Made by a program: the position numbers and the translations under genes. From positions 620,001 through 684,000 of the forward strand of contig JBBPTG010000001.1 of the NCBI GenBank assembly GCA_038093975.1: a stretch of 64,000 nt of DNA, in the 5' to 3' direction. Below the pieces are notes generated by a model, which was given only the letters and a program-made list of their open reading frames with translations, was not told where the DNA came from and did not search any database. Shown one piece after another: positions 32,764-44,590 of this stretch. Source of the stretch: Chalciporus piperatus (Eukaryota > Basidiomycota > Agaricomycetes > Boletales > Boletaceae). Position 1 is the first letter of the stretch. Each line of letters opens with the position of its first letter.

Positions 32764-34020
32764 TTAGCCAGATCCACCAGAGTAGACCTTGCCAAACATG
32801 ACCTGCTGGAGCTTGTCGTATAGCGACAACACACCAGCACCGGCGACACCACGAAGAATGTTGGCACCAGCACCCTTGAAGAGCGATTTCGTTCCCTCCT
32901 TGGCGACGATCTGGGATCCAGCATCGAACATGGACTTGTAGTGCACACCAGCACCTGAAGTCATCATCATACGGCGACTGGAATGAGGTAGCATTGAGCG
33001 AACGAAGTGGTCACCGAAAAAGAAACCACTTACCGGATAGTGTCGAGAGGGTAGGAAGCAAGACCAGCACCAATGGTAACACCCCAACCAAGCAAGAAAG
33101 ATGCGAAGAAGGAGCCCTCAAGAGCACCGACGAGGACAACCGGTTCTGAAGTTGACCATTAAAAAAAAGGACGACATGAGAAGCGCGTGACTTACTTAGC
33201 GAGTCGTAGACACCGAAGTAAAGACCACGGTAAACGATGATACCAACGACCGAGGGAACGAATCCACGATAGAGACCGGCAATACCATCAGAGGCGAGGG
33301 TCTTCTTGTAGACATCGACAAGACCGTTGAATTGACGAGCTCCTCCACCCTTGGAGGACTTGGCATCGTTGGCAAGACGGGTACGAGCATAGTCAAGCGA
33401 GTACACGAAGAAAAGAGAAGAAGCACCAGCGGCACCACCAGAGGCGACGTTGCCAGCGAACCACCTCCAGTAGCCTTCTGACTTCTTGAAACCGAAGAGA
33501 GACTTGAAGTAGTCCTCTGTGAAGGGATGAGAGGCTGAGGCAATGACAGGAATTGTAGGACATACTGAAGGCAAAGTTCAGCGCCTGGGTAGGGAAGTAA
33601 CGGATGACATTTGCGGTGTTTCCACGCCATAGGGAGACGAGACCCTCCTCCTTGTAGGTACGGCTGAATGCATCACCGACGCCCTTGTATGGCGTGGCAA
33701 GACGACCTTGCTTGATCTGAAGGGCAAAGTGAGCGCTTGTCGGTTAGTACGAGAAGGACACATACCATCTCATCCTGGTTCTGAACCAACAGCTTAATTC
33801 GCTCAATGGGTGCGGCAGATGTCTTTGCAACAGCCTATAGAGCAGAAGTGAGTGTCGTGTGCTGGGTATGGTGTGGACGAGGAAACATACAGCAGAAACA
33901 CCACCCATAAGGAAATCGACTGGAAAACTAGCGTGAGCAGGGTGCGCGGTCGCTGTGTCGGAGAGTGGTGAGCTCACCCACGAAATCCTGAGGAGTCTTG
34001 ACCCTCTGTGTGTCGGCCAT
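32764..34020 (-). CDS. AAC: mitochondrial ADP/ATP carrier
   Basis: Exchanges cytosolic ADP for matrix ATP across the inner membrane. The ATG at 34020 opens [14 protein letters not shown]. Exons give [28 protein letters not shown] (first carrier signature P-x-D/E-x-x-K/R), [14 protein letters not shown] and [34 protein letters not shown] is the second signature region, followed by [21 protein letters not shown]. The third repeat has [15 protein letters not shown], where the nucleotide-carrier motif RRRMMM is assembled over an intron near 33035, and ends [15 protein letters not shown]. Length near 310 aa is normal. Clean C/G-biased codon use suggests strong expression. Confidence 0.97.
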
Positions 34021-34350
34021 TTTTTTTTGTGGGAGGAAGAGGATGAGTGGGGAGGGGAGATGAGTTGGAAGACGAGAAGACAACCGCAAAAAGTTTCGCG
34101 CTTTTGACAGTCTGCGGAATTTTCCGGAGCACACACAATCTCACGCTCCCGGCCGACGTCCACCTCGGCCCGACAGATTGTTCCGAGATCGCTCACCCGA
34201 GGCCACCGTGTCCATGTCCAGTGCACTGTGTATGTACGTCCAACGCTCCAAGTTTAGGTGACACGCTTCAATTACTGCAGCTGCTATTACAGAACGCGAC
34301 GTAAGGTACTGTTCGTGCATGACTATTATACACCACCATCCTGTCCTCTA
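34021..34350. other. intergenic, 330 bp: carrier promoter side and SIZ1 3' side
   Basis: Immediately upstream of the carrier start lies a T-rich run on the plus strand (34021-34028), i.e. an A-rich leader on the coding strand. No other gene supported. Confidence 0.4.
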
Positions 34351-36942
34351 TCACGGCCATACACCACCAGAACGCGACGCCGTACCCCCTCCTTGACCAT
34401 AGTAATTCCCACTGTAATGCGAATAAACACCCCGAGGCTGATTCTCCCCAACTGGCGAGCTACTACCGTTCGCCTCCACCGGAGAGTCATATCCAACGCC
34501 AGTTTGTGGTACGTACGTCGTGGCAGGCAGACGTAATGGCGGCAACTGGGGGCCAACATAGCCAGCTGGCTGTGCCAGCGGTGCACCAATGGGTGGTCGT
34601 GGCCCCAACGGAGAGATAGGCAGGAGTTGGCCCGTCGTACTAGGGCTCGATTGAGCGAGAGGGGAAGCGTCCAATCGCGACTTCTTCCAGATCTGCTCGG
34701 TTGGTGACGATGACCCAGAAGGCGCCTTGCGCTTCTCCGTTGAACCCCTAGGTGGTTCTGGGTGCGGCTGTGATGATGGTTGTGGTTGTTCGTCGTCAGA
34801 ATCAGCGGTAAGGTCGATTACATCGCTGAGACGGGATTCTCGCGCAACGGGTCGGGAAGGTACCTGTTTGCGAACTGAAATCGATCCAACGCTGTGGGTC
34901 ACCGATAACTCGCGTTTGACACGCCCCTCCTCGTCCTCATCATCAGAATCCAAAACTAGAATCTCAATCTGTTTTTTCGCGTGTGCTTTGGCCTCCCCTT
35001 CTTCGTCTACAGATGCAGGCGATGATTCGCGTGGTGGTGAGGATGGTTGGTGAGACGAAATAACAGGATGGGTCGCACGCCATTCGAGCGATGCGAACTT
35101 GTTATCACTTGTATGCCACTGTCCATCACTCTCGACAATCACGTCCTCGACATCTTCTGAAGTTTCCTTCAAAATTTGATCAAAGTACCTGAGAAGAAAT
35201 TGAAGGACGAAATTATAGGAAATCGACACACGCATACCCGTCAATGAACAGATCGTCCGGATTCAACGCCTTCTCACAAACAGGACAAAGCCAGGTGGTT
35301 GTTTGCTCCATACAAGAAAACCATGAGGTCGCATCAAAGCATTGTTGATGAGGGCATACTGTCGACCTGCACGGTGTTTGTACCCGCATGAAGCTGAGCT
35401 GTGAGAGGGCAATGATATTAACGACAATTCTATGCTATTGGTGGGGGAACCAACCGGGCACTTTAACGACATTTTCTGTAGTCCTGCGACTATTTCGTCG
35501 TCGTCACCGGACGGCTTTAGCACTATGACCAAGATAAGTTGCGGTGAACGGTACTAGAAGAAAGGTGCGGCTTACTCTTCGCCAGGATATCCTCGCTAGT
35601 GCGGTATTTGCCCTTCTTCAACCGGTCCACCAGTTGCGCAACGGTTGTCACTTCGACTAAGAATACTGTCATGTAAAATTTCTTTTCGATGATGATAAGC
35701 AAAAAAATGCATCTCTAGGATCAAGGGCTTACTTTGGGTTGGACGGGTTGCTGGCTGTTCACGTATACCATCTCGACGCGATTCTGACCGTTCATCCGCA
35801 CCATCTTGCCAAGATCTGCAGGTGGCGCAGTACCAGGCTTCTTCTTCAGCCCTTTCAGATTAGCCTGGAGAGTCGTTCCATTCACTCGCACTTCGCATGT
35901 CGGAGGGAATTCAATGGGGCACGGGCTAACAGGTGGCCTGAAAACCGTAGGGTTCGGATTATAATGGGTTGATGTAGTGCAATACAATCGAAGTTGATAC
36001 TTGGTACTGTGGATCGCAATGAGGTGCCGTCAACGTATTGCACTGCTCGACGTACCTTGTGGAGGCCAGCTTAGTGGTTTGATCACTATTGAGAGTGAAA
36101 GTAAGGCTTTGTTGTTTTCGATCCGTAGAACTGATTGACTCTGTTCAATGATCAATGGGATGAAAGGGACGATCAAATGTGAGCCAGACCTGGGCACTCA
36201 GCGATTCCAGAGACGGGTTGGTCAACACGGAAGAAAGGTGATGTTTTGAAGCGCATAGCTGAAAGCGGTTCAGCGGAGATTGCACAATGGTGATGAGTCT
36301 TCTTACCTGGTTTGGATATACCTGCAGCAGGTGCAGCACTCACGGGTGGGGGTGGCACTCGCGGTGGCGCGTATGGATCGTACCGACCAGTCGAGGCTGC
36401 GGGGTACCCAGCACGTATCGTCGTGGAACCATATGAGGTAGATGTCATGGCCTGCATGGGCTGTGCTCCAGCCGAACCTGTCATCCGACTTTGGGAATAC
36501 CTGGAAAGATAAGCAGGCGATCAGAAGGCATGTTCACGGCATGAATATTGGCAAGCCATCCCGTGGTTTTCAGATTGCAATGCCAAACAAGCTGATGCCA
36601 CATGCACGATTCTGGCTCGGGGGAATAATGGCGCTGCTGACTTACACTCCAGTAGTACGGACTTGGTTTAGGACGGCTTGAGCTTTCGTCCATTTGTCTA
36701 CATTGTCAGCCTGCTTCCAGCCTTCCATCTGAGAGACGATTCTATCTATGAGATCCTGTTTCTTTCCGGACTTGGAAAAGTTGGTTAGGCATTGATCATT
36801 GAAACCAGTCAAGATTTGTTTTAGCTTGTCGACCGTGTTGTGCTTGACGGTATGGCGCGAATTCTGAAAGGGATTGAATGACGCAAGATTGGGGAAAGCT
36901 TCGCCCTACCTCATAGTCGGCCCAGGGATTGTTTGTCGCCAT
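34351..36942 (-). CDS. SIZ1: SIZ/PIAS-type E3 SUMO-protein ligase
   Basis: SUMO ligase with SAP domain, PINIT domain and SP-RING. The ATG at 36942 opens MATNNPWADYE. A SAP-like segment follows (HTVKHNTVDKLKQIL, SKSGKKQDLIDRIVSQ). Pro-rich sequence and the PINIT part come next (SAMRFKTSPFFRVDQPVS, LPPTCEVRVNGTTLQANLKG-like, RVEMVYVNSQQPVQP). The SP-RING carries LKCPLSFMRVQTPCR, CPHQQCFDATSWFSC and WLCPVCEKALNPDDLFID, with Cys and His spaced for a MIZ-type zinc finger. After YFDQILKETSEDVEDVIVE the tail is disordered. It contains VIDLTADSDDE, a typical SUMO-interacting motif followed by acidic residues, and ends ASRSGGVWP. About eight introns. Confidence 0.9.
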
Positions 36943-37124
36943 CGAATCTGGAGGGACGTCTCGGACGACAAGGGGGGAGTGCGACCACGAGGGCGGGCAA
37001 AGGAGAACTTGGGCCGTGGCCAAGCCTGACAGTGAAAGTCGCGGTCACGTAGGAAATACACAAGCGTAAACAACTCTGGACACACTAGGTCACGTGCAGA
37101 TAATCTTGACTCCTGACGGTCATC

Positions 37125-38032
37125 ATGTCTGACGACGAGTACGACAAATTCTCAAAGGAAGAAAGAGAAGCCAAAGACAATGCTGACAGGGAGCGCGAAG
37201 CTGCAGAACAGGACGGTAGGATTAGACGCACCGTACTCATAGCTGTCTCGTGTCTGATCTACACACCTAACCATATCCAGCACTTCCCTATACCTGGAAG
37301 CAGGAGTTAGGCGAGGTAGACATAGTCGTTCCCGTTCCAAAGGGAACGCGCGCAAGAGATCTTGCGATTACGATCCAAAAGAAGAAGCTCAGCGTTGGGC
37401 TCAAAGGCAAAGATAAAATCGTGGAGGGCGAGCTCTGCAAGGAAATAAAGGTCGAAGAGAGCGCCTGGACGCTGGGTGAGATCCTGTGCAGTGATGCTTA
37501 GTGATCTACCTCACATCGTCGTAGAGGATCAGGAGTCTATCATCATTCACCTCGAGAAAGTTAACAAACAACAATGGTGGGAGAACGTTCTGACCCATCA
37601 CCCCAAGATCGACACCAGGAAGATCCAACCAGAGAACAGCAAGTTGAGTGAATTGGATGGTGAGACAAGGTAGGCAATTCAATCCTTGCTGTCATATTGG
37701 AATTGACGTGCGTGCAGGGGAATGGTTGAGAAGATGATGGTATGATTTACGTTCGTTCATTGACGCTGCATCATCTAATCGCCTTGCCGTGAAGTTTGAC
37801 AACCAACAGAAGGTCTGTAGTATCATCCACCATGGTTTGACGACTGGACTCAATTTCTTTGTAATAGCAAATGGGCAAGCCCAGCTCGGACGAACTCAAG
37901 AAGATGGAGGTAGGGATTATCCCGTTCCAATTTTGGCACTGGGAGGGTTCTCATATCTTGCGTTTCCAGGCACTGAAGAAGTTCCAAGCTGCACACCCAG
38001 AGCTTGACTTTTCCAACGCCAAGATTTCATGA
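37125..38032 (+). CDS. nudC: nuclear movement protein NudC (CS domain)
   Basis: Hsp90 co-chaperone of dynein/LIS1 that supports nuclear migration in filamentous fungi. The ATG at 37125 opens [19 protein letters not shown], a charged helix. The CS/p23 domain has [40 protein letters not shown] and [39 protein letters not shown] and the family C-terminus follow (GMVEKMMFDNQQKQMGKPSS, then [14 protein letters not shown], stop at 38032). Short length, without the long N-terminal coiled coil of animal NudC, is the fungal form. Five introns, several shorter than 60 nt. It is divergent from SIZ1 with 182 bp between starts. Confidence 0.93.
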
Positions 38033-38137
38033 TTAACAGGGGTTGATGAATCGAGTACTGGTAAATGAAGTAACTTCGCACGCAAATTTCCATATGTACA
38101 GTCGAACGAACCGCACAGATAAGCCTGGCTCCGAAAT

Positions 38138-40158
38138 TTAGTCTGGTGTGCTCGTCCAGATCCATAAACGTCCGTTCATCCCCAGCCCCATTGATGATAA
38201 CCCATGAAAGCCGATGACCGCGACCTGCAAACCTTCCTCAGCACTTGGTATGAGGATGTCCTGTCCCACGACAGGTGGTGAAAGTGCAGTCTTTGGGGTT
38301 GGTACTGGCACAATTACTGCACGATCCCCGTCATCACCGTCGTCATCCAGGTGCAGGCGCCCTAATTCGGCTAATTCGTCTTGATCCTGATCGTCGAGGG
38401 GAAAGGTTGGCCTTTGTCGTGGCAGAAAGTCAGCTACATTGTAAAGTTGCACCCTGTCAGGGAGGGTAAGGGCTATCACGTAGTCGTTCTTGAGGGTATA
38501 GGAGACGTGAAGATGTCGTGTGAGCTGGGAGATTGGGACGATTGACAGCAATTTGAAGGAAGCTTGCGAGGCAGATCACCACGCCTTCGAGCGCTAACGG
38601 AACAAAGGCACTCACAGCTTTCCTGATAATCCTGCTCAGGGGTTCAGTAAGCATAAACTAGTAATAATGCATATTCGTACAGATGCACATCCTCTCCTCA
38701 CTGCTGATGGTTTCGGCTGGTTCGGAGGGAAAAAACGGTCGAAACCAAGCCAACGCCAAATCACGATTGTTCCGTCCTCGAGGTAAAAATCCTCCTGTTG
38801 ATCCCCGCGGCGCATAAAAGCTGGGGCGCTATGCGTTACAAGAACATCGAGACTCAACCTAGATTATATCCATATCAATCACGTCGACTGCGGCCCTTGA
38901 TCACCCACCAATTTACAGACATAATCCTCGCCTGATGGATGCGAGTCGAGCTAAATAGAGGCTTATCCTCGCGCGTCATGTCTTCGAAAGTCATTTTTGG
39001 TAAGAACCAAATTTTGACGGCTCTGTCCAGCTAAATGGACTCTGAGAGATAAGTGAATTATCGTGAAACTCCAACTTACTCCACATGTCGCCACCAAGGG
39101 GTAAGTGGGGTGAAATGCCTAGGATCCAGTCAGCCAAAACAATCTAGTATCTCAGATCCTCCACCCACAGCGTTCAGCACTGCAGCGTTATGCCCTCCAG
39201 ACGGGCCACCGCTTAGAACAGCAACGCAACGGCCAATTCCAACACCCTCGGGCTCGCTCGATTGCAGACCGTGAGGGGCGCCACCAAGGCTAGGAAGCTT
39301 GGATGGAGGCCAGTGGGGGTTGTTAGGGCGCTCGCGCGGTGGCATTGTCAGATCGTACAATCTTGCAGAAAAATCCCTCGAACATGTACAAATTAGATAC
39401 GGGAACGAAGGGTGCACCGCGATCGCCGTGATCTCCTGGCTTGGATTGTCAAACAGAGCAAGGAAAGCAGGGAGATATCTTACCCCGCCATGTCCCCTGA
39501 GTTGGCCCACAATTTTTTTTTGTTTCACGTCGAGAAAATACAGTATACGGCCTCGCGAACATACGACCAAAGGATCAAGGGGGGCTAAATTTGATAAAGC
39601 CCATGCCACTGCGCGGAATGGATCCTGTGTAAATACGATGTCAACTGGGGTACTACCGACCATCATGAAACGCAGACTTGACCGCCATCTTGAGGCGTTT
39701 TCACGCAAAAGCCATTGCTTGGGCGATCGGGAGAGACAATCACCACGGCGTCAGACCCACCGACCACCACGCTGCCGGACCATTGATCTGTCATTGACTT
39801 CCAGCTCTCTTGTAACTCGGGCTTGTTCAATCCTCCGTCCCACAACATCTGTAAAGATAAAGCATCCCAGGGAAATTGAGCGATCGAGTGGGCTGAGCCA
39901 AGAAACGCGAGCTATTGCAGCGTGATCGGTTTAGACAACGCTACTGCATGGAAACGGGCGATACAAACATCCAAAGTCTTGGTGAGCCTGAAAGGATGGG
40001 ACTCCTGGGGCATTGATTCAAAAAGGTACCAGCTGGTCAATTTCAGTTCAAGAGTCGGTTGAGTCGTTGACGCGGGTAAGCTCACCCCAAAAAGGCAATC
40101 CTCCCGAGTACAACCATTCCGCTAAGTCCAGTTTCTTCATCACAGTCGATACCCTCAT
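38138..40158 (-). CDS. EED: WD40 protein of the EED/ESC type (candidate Polycomb PRC2 subunit)
   Basis: Beta-propeller protein with a segment order like EED, the subunit that binds H3K27me3 and activates the EZH2 methyltransferase. Candidate start MRVSTVMKKLDLAEWLYSGG at 40158 (inner Met at 40140). The first blades have WSGSVVVGGSDAVVIVSPD and VVCSRGRILYFLDVKQKK. Then come SQEITAIAVHPSFPYLICT and SRDFSARLYDLTMPP, an insert, and CVAVLSGGPSGGHNAAVLNA. AFHPTYPLVATCG joins LDRAVKIWFLPKMTFED. KPLFSSTRIHQARIMSVNWL and LDVLVTHSAP lead to GTIVIWRWLGFDRFF. The G-G-x-x-G-G-H and C-G-L-D-R-A-V-K-I-W order, then F-S-T-R-x-I-H, parallels EED. It ends MNGRLWIWTSTPD at 38138. Exon joints near 39710 and 40000 are uncertain. 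Confidence 0.7.
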
Positions 40159-40783
40159 GGCCTCTGAGACACCATCAAGACCCGTCGAAGAAACATACGA
40201 ACCTAAACCTGCATTCGCCCGTGCGACTACGGCAGGTCTTCAAGCGGGTGCAGTAGGAGCATTCGTCAGTGCAGTACAGAATGCCCTGGGCTCACATTCT
40301 GCGGGTGCTGCTGGTTTCTTGACCCGCTCTGGAAGTACTATTGGCACTTTCGGTGTGCAGGTTTGCATCATGGTATTCCCGGTATCTTACTGACCATGCA
40401 CAACTAGCCGCTATGGGCGCTGCATTCGCGTTTACAGAGGCAGCAGTCGCAAATCAGCGGGAGGCTGACGATGCCCTCAACGGGCTGGCCGGTGGATGTG
40501 CAGCCGGATTCTTGGCGGGTATACGGAGTAAGATCTGCCATGCGTCACAATCCAATCTATATTCCTAACGCTTTTTGTGACAGCACGTTCATTGCCTATT
40601 GCTATTGGTTCATGTGCAATGGTTGGTGGGGCTATGGCTACCTTTGATTATGCGGGACAAATAATTGGGGAATCGGAGGAGAAAAAAGAGGAGAAGCGAA
40701 AGAAATTCTTCAAGACACCACCGATATTCCACAAGCCCATTCCAGAAACACCAATTCCTGCACCGCAGTCGCAGTCGCACTGA
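40157..40783 (+). CDS. NDUFA11: NADH dehydrogenase (complex I) subunit B14.7 / NDUFA11-like, Tim17 family
   Basis: Accessory membrane subunit of mitochondrial complex I (fungal 21.3 kDa subunit). The ATG at 40157 opens MASETPSRPVEETYEPKPAF. Helical Gly/Ala-rich segments with the Tim17/22/23 pattern follow: TTAGLQAGAVGAFVSAVQNA, STIGTFAAMGAAFAFTEAAV, ADDALNGLAGGCAAGFLAGI and LPIAIGSCAMVGGAMATFDY. The C-terminal tail is polar and Pro-rich (KTPPIFHKPIPETPIPAP). Two introns, near 40355 and 40530. Family membership is clear from the four Gly-rich helices; complex I rather than a protein translocase is favoured by the length and the conserved N-terminal P-x-x-x-T-Y-x-P-K-P. The start overlaps that of the minus-strand EED-like gene. 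Confidence 0.8.
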
Positions 40784-40918
40784 AAGTGATAGTCATTTCA
40801 CTTGAATAGAGCAGTCCGTTTCCGTCAAATAACACTCAAATAACATGAGCGTTCGACAACAAAACGATTGCTTCAATTACGGGATGGCTGTAAAGGTACG
40901 GTAATAATGCGACGCGGT

Positions 40919-43814
40919 CTAGTCACCAGCACGTTCATTCATCAACTCTTCGATGCGTGCATAGACCTCGTTCTGATGTGCTGCGTAATACTCTGGCCAC
41001 GAGCTGGCAGACATACACTTGTTCTGCGGTGCAACTAGTCAGACAACGAATCGAAGAAATGAAAGCAAAACAAACGTGTTTCTCTAGCTCCTGCCACACG
41101 CGTTCATCATCATCGTCATCACCTCCGCCTGAAGCAAAAAATTGTGTTATAACTTCAAAATCCTGTCGTTCCGAGTCCTCTTGACGAGAAGGCTGTTCTG
41201 GATGCGACATGGCTACATCCTCCTCAGCAGGGTCCAACCGATGTTTTTCAGGTTGTGTCAGGTTAAGGGTTGCAGCATCGCCCGAGTTCTTCCGCTTCGC
41301 AATATTCGCCCGTTTCCGAACTTCATCGAGTGCAACTTTCAATTTCTTGTCAACGTGGGCGGCCCAAGACCCGTTGGTATGATGAGGCATCTGCAGTGGA
41401 AACGTTAGTCAACACACACATGAACGCGCAGTGCCTCACTTTCTTGTGTAGTTTGGATACAAACCCAGTGTTCGACATGGTGGGGTCAAGAGTAAGGTGG
41501 TGCTTAGCAAGATCCAGGACGTATTCATCCTCCAACTCAGTGAAAAGGTATTTCCCATTCTTCATCAACCGGCGGGTCTCTGCAGGCGGAGGCGGAGGGG
41601 TCCCAGACGGACTTGATCGCGCTACATCGCTGTTACGTTTGGAAGCTGATGAGGACTTAACCACAGACTGCGGCGTCTTCTTCTCTTTCTTGTCCACCTT
41701 AGACTTGGATGGAGTGTCCGACGACTTCTTTACCACATGCTTGACCGCAGAAGACTTGGGATTTGCCACCTTGGGCTGAGTGGGTTTCGGGGTTTCGATT
41801 TTGATCGAGAAAGCATTTTGGCGGCCTCGTTTGAACCCCTTGATGTTTGCTGCGGGCTCCAAAATATAGTCCGTTTCATCCAGCAAGGCGCCTTCTTCGA
41901 CGCAGTCCGTCACGAAGGTGGACTGGATTGGAATCTTGTCTAGGGCAAGGGCCTCGTTTAGAAGCCCCTGAAAGGTATCAGAGCGGGCAAACAAGATCAA
42001 GTGGTCTGCGTCGGCAATATTATTGACAATTTTCCCCTTGTTTTTCTATTGAACCGTTAGCATAACATTTCGCTCTGTGAGGGTTACGTAGCCATACCTT
42101 GATATTTGAGACAACATTGTGGCGACCATGGAGGTCAACCTGTACGAAGAACCGCAAGGGCTGACCAGAGTCAGACAAGAAGAGCTCCCCGCGCCTTTTA
42201 CGCGCAACGATTGTTCGCGGAGGCGCAGGCGGGGAGGCGGAAGAATGAGTCGGATGTGAACCGTCGGAGGATCCCATGAGGTCATCCACCTCGGACGCTT
42301 CAGAAGACTCTGGGGATATCGCTCTCTCTTTCCCTTTCCGCAATCGCTTTGGGGGTGGATTGGTCGGCTTAACGGGTGGTGGACGCTTGCGAGATATCAC
42401 CGGGGTCAGTTTCTCCTCTGACCGCCGCCGAGAGGGCTTGTTTCGGGATCTGGCAACCGAGGAACCACCTTCGGGTAGTTCTATACTTGCCCGGCGTTTC
42501 CGAGAAGATGTGGCAGGCTGACGGGGAGAGTTGTCAGCGCTTGGCAGATATGGGTCTCCGAATGCAGTATCGTATGTACCAACATGTGAGGCAGAGGTGG
42601 AGGCGGGGGGTGTGGGAACGCTACCTGTGGCCGGCGCGAGGGTAACAGGCTGTTGGGTGATGACCGCAGGGGAATGGGGATTAGCCGGAGGTTGGACTAC
42701 GGGCATTTGACTCATGTGTCGCATAACCTCCATTATGGTCATGAAGGTGGCAAGATTCGGACCCTGGAAATTTACACCGTTATATGATGTGGCACCAGAA
42801 GGCATCTGCATCATCATCTGGGACTGGGCGGGGGGCAGGGGTGTATGGGGGAGTGATGAAACGTGAAGTGCAGTCTGCGAAGGAGGGTAAGTGGCAGGAG
42901 GATATCCTTGGGCTGGATTCATTTGAGGCTGCGAAGAATACGCTGGTGGTGCTGCAAACGGTGCATACGCAAACGGGTTCTGGGGCTGGGGTTGTTGCAT
43001 GACAAGGCCAGGTTGGGTATATGGGAATGGTTGTGTGAATGGTGGTTGGGGCGTTTGTTGTGGCTGCATGTCGCGATGAATGTCTAGTTTTGGCTCTTCT
43101 GGAAGGGTGGGGACAACTACATCTGGTTGAACCGGTTGGATTGGTTGAACGACTGGTGGCTCGGCTACTGGTCGTCCCGTGACCTGAGCAAGTGTATTGG
43201 GCACCGATCCGGTCTCGGGGGCACTTTGTGCAAATTGTCGAGGCGGGTCAACTGGAGTCACCCTAGGTGTAGGCAGCGGACTTCTTCGGACATGCATCAG
43301 TGGATAGTACTGGAAAAGAAATCCAGCCACAGACTTTGTCACGAGTGCTTCTACTTCTTCCAGTTCATCCTCATCTATTACAACGCCGTCAATGGTGACA
43401 GGTCGTCCGTCATCTACTGTCATCGCGCCACCCCATTTATCGGCTGCCAGTAAAGGCCGACCAGCATCCATCGATGTACGCGCCCAAGTGTGCTCAAGTA
43501 CAACCTTACTTAGGTCATTACCCCAGGTACGAATGAGACGCTTGCCACTCTCGGTCGCGGAGTCGACAAGAATAATGGCTGCCTCCGTGGTATTGCTGAC
43601 GACGAGGGCACCTGAGCTCTGAAATGCAACAAATGAATCGAGAGACACGGGGATGGCACCGACCGACGAATACCTTCAACAGTCGCACAAGTTTCGGGCG
43701 ACCTTCCAGCTCGACGGCCTGCAGATTTATCTTGAGCGGGTCCCCCTGTGCATTGACCAGCATCCTTTGCTGCTGGGCGGTGTTTGGTGTTGACAACAAC
43801 TCCCAGTGGTCCAT
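40919..43814 (-). CDS. RAP1: RAP1-like telomere-type protein with two BRCT domains and a Rap1-type Myb domain
   Basis: The ATG at 43814 opens MDHWELLSTPNTAQQQ. The first BRCT-like domain has MLVNAQGDPLKINLQAVELE, GRPKLVRLL, an intron, SSGALVVSNTTEAAIILVDS and SKVVLEHTWARTSMDAGRP. A long Pro/Gln-rich linker with basic patches follows (43270-42250). The second BRCT has LFLSDSGQPLRFFVQVDLHG, RHNVVSNIK, an intron, KNKGKIVNNIADADHLILFA and IPIQSTFVTDCVEEGALLDE. A Lys/Ser/Pro-rich spacer leads to a Myb/homeodomain-like segment (KYLFTELEDEYVLDLAKHHL, FVSKLHKKMPHHTNGSWAAH) that resembles the Rap1 Myb. The C-terminus is acidic and ends EELMNERAGD. Rap1 proteins bind telomeric complexes and silence subtelomeres. 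The role is inferred from domain order; no typical RCT domain was recognised. Confidence 0.75.
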
Positions 43815-44053
43815 GTTCACGATGACATTGCATCTGAATTCACGTGACCTCAGACAATCATCACGTAATGAATGGACTAAGCGAACGAATCAACGATATC
43901 TTGCCGATATCGCATAAGTTAAAGTAGCCTCGCGCAAAACAACTTCGGCAAAATCAATGTCATACGTTTTATTGCAAGGACATTATCATGGCATAACAAT
44001 GAGAGAAAAGCGTAGCATGATGATGCCAAAGAAATACAAGCAACAGCGCATCT

Positions 44054-44590
44054 TCACCGGTAACTGGAAAATGGGTCGGCAAGTGGGCTGGAAGTACATG
44101 ATATGAGCATACCTCTTTTGTCTGCGGGCACGAGCACCAGCACCACCGAATTTCTTTGGCTCCATCCGTCTGGGATCCGCGATCAACAGTGTGCGGTCGT
44201 AGGCAACCAACTTCTTCTTCAACTCCATGGCGCTGTAAGCATCGATGTACTTGGAATAGTACGCAACGACAGCTTTTGCGATAGCCTGGCGGATAGCATA
44301 CACCTGCGAGGTGTGACCACCACCCTTGACACGCACCCGGATGTCAAGAGGAGCAAAGGATTCTTCACCTGCGACAAGAACTGGCTCGTAGATCTTGAAG
44401 CGGAGGATTTCGGGGCGGACGAGGTTGATGGGCGAGCCATTGATACGGATGAGGCCACGGCCTTCTTTGGCGTGGGCTACCGCGGTAGCGGTCTACGGAA
44501 GACATTCGTTGAAAGGCTCGATGGGTTTCGCGTTTTCAAAGCACAAACCTTCTTTTTACCGAAAGTTTGAACGGCCTTCGTTGTCGACAT
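44054..44590 (-). CDS. RPS16: 40S ribosomal protein S16 (uS9)
   Basis: Small-subunit protein uS9. The ATG at 44590 opens [14 protein letters not shown], followed by an intron. [40 protein letters not shown] and [20 protein letters not shown] come next, then [20 protein letters not shown] and [21 protein letters not shown] final 12-base coding exon gives the universal C-terminus SYR (stop at 44054), whose arginine reaches the P-site tRNA. The tiny last exon is confirmed by the AG just before TTACCGGTGA on the coding strand. Full normal length of about 144 aa. It is divergent from the mitochondrial uL4 gene. Confidence 0.97.
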
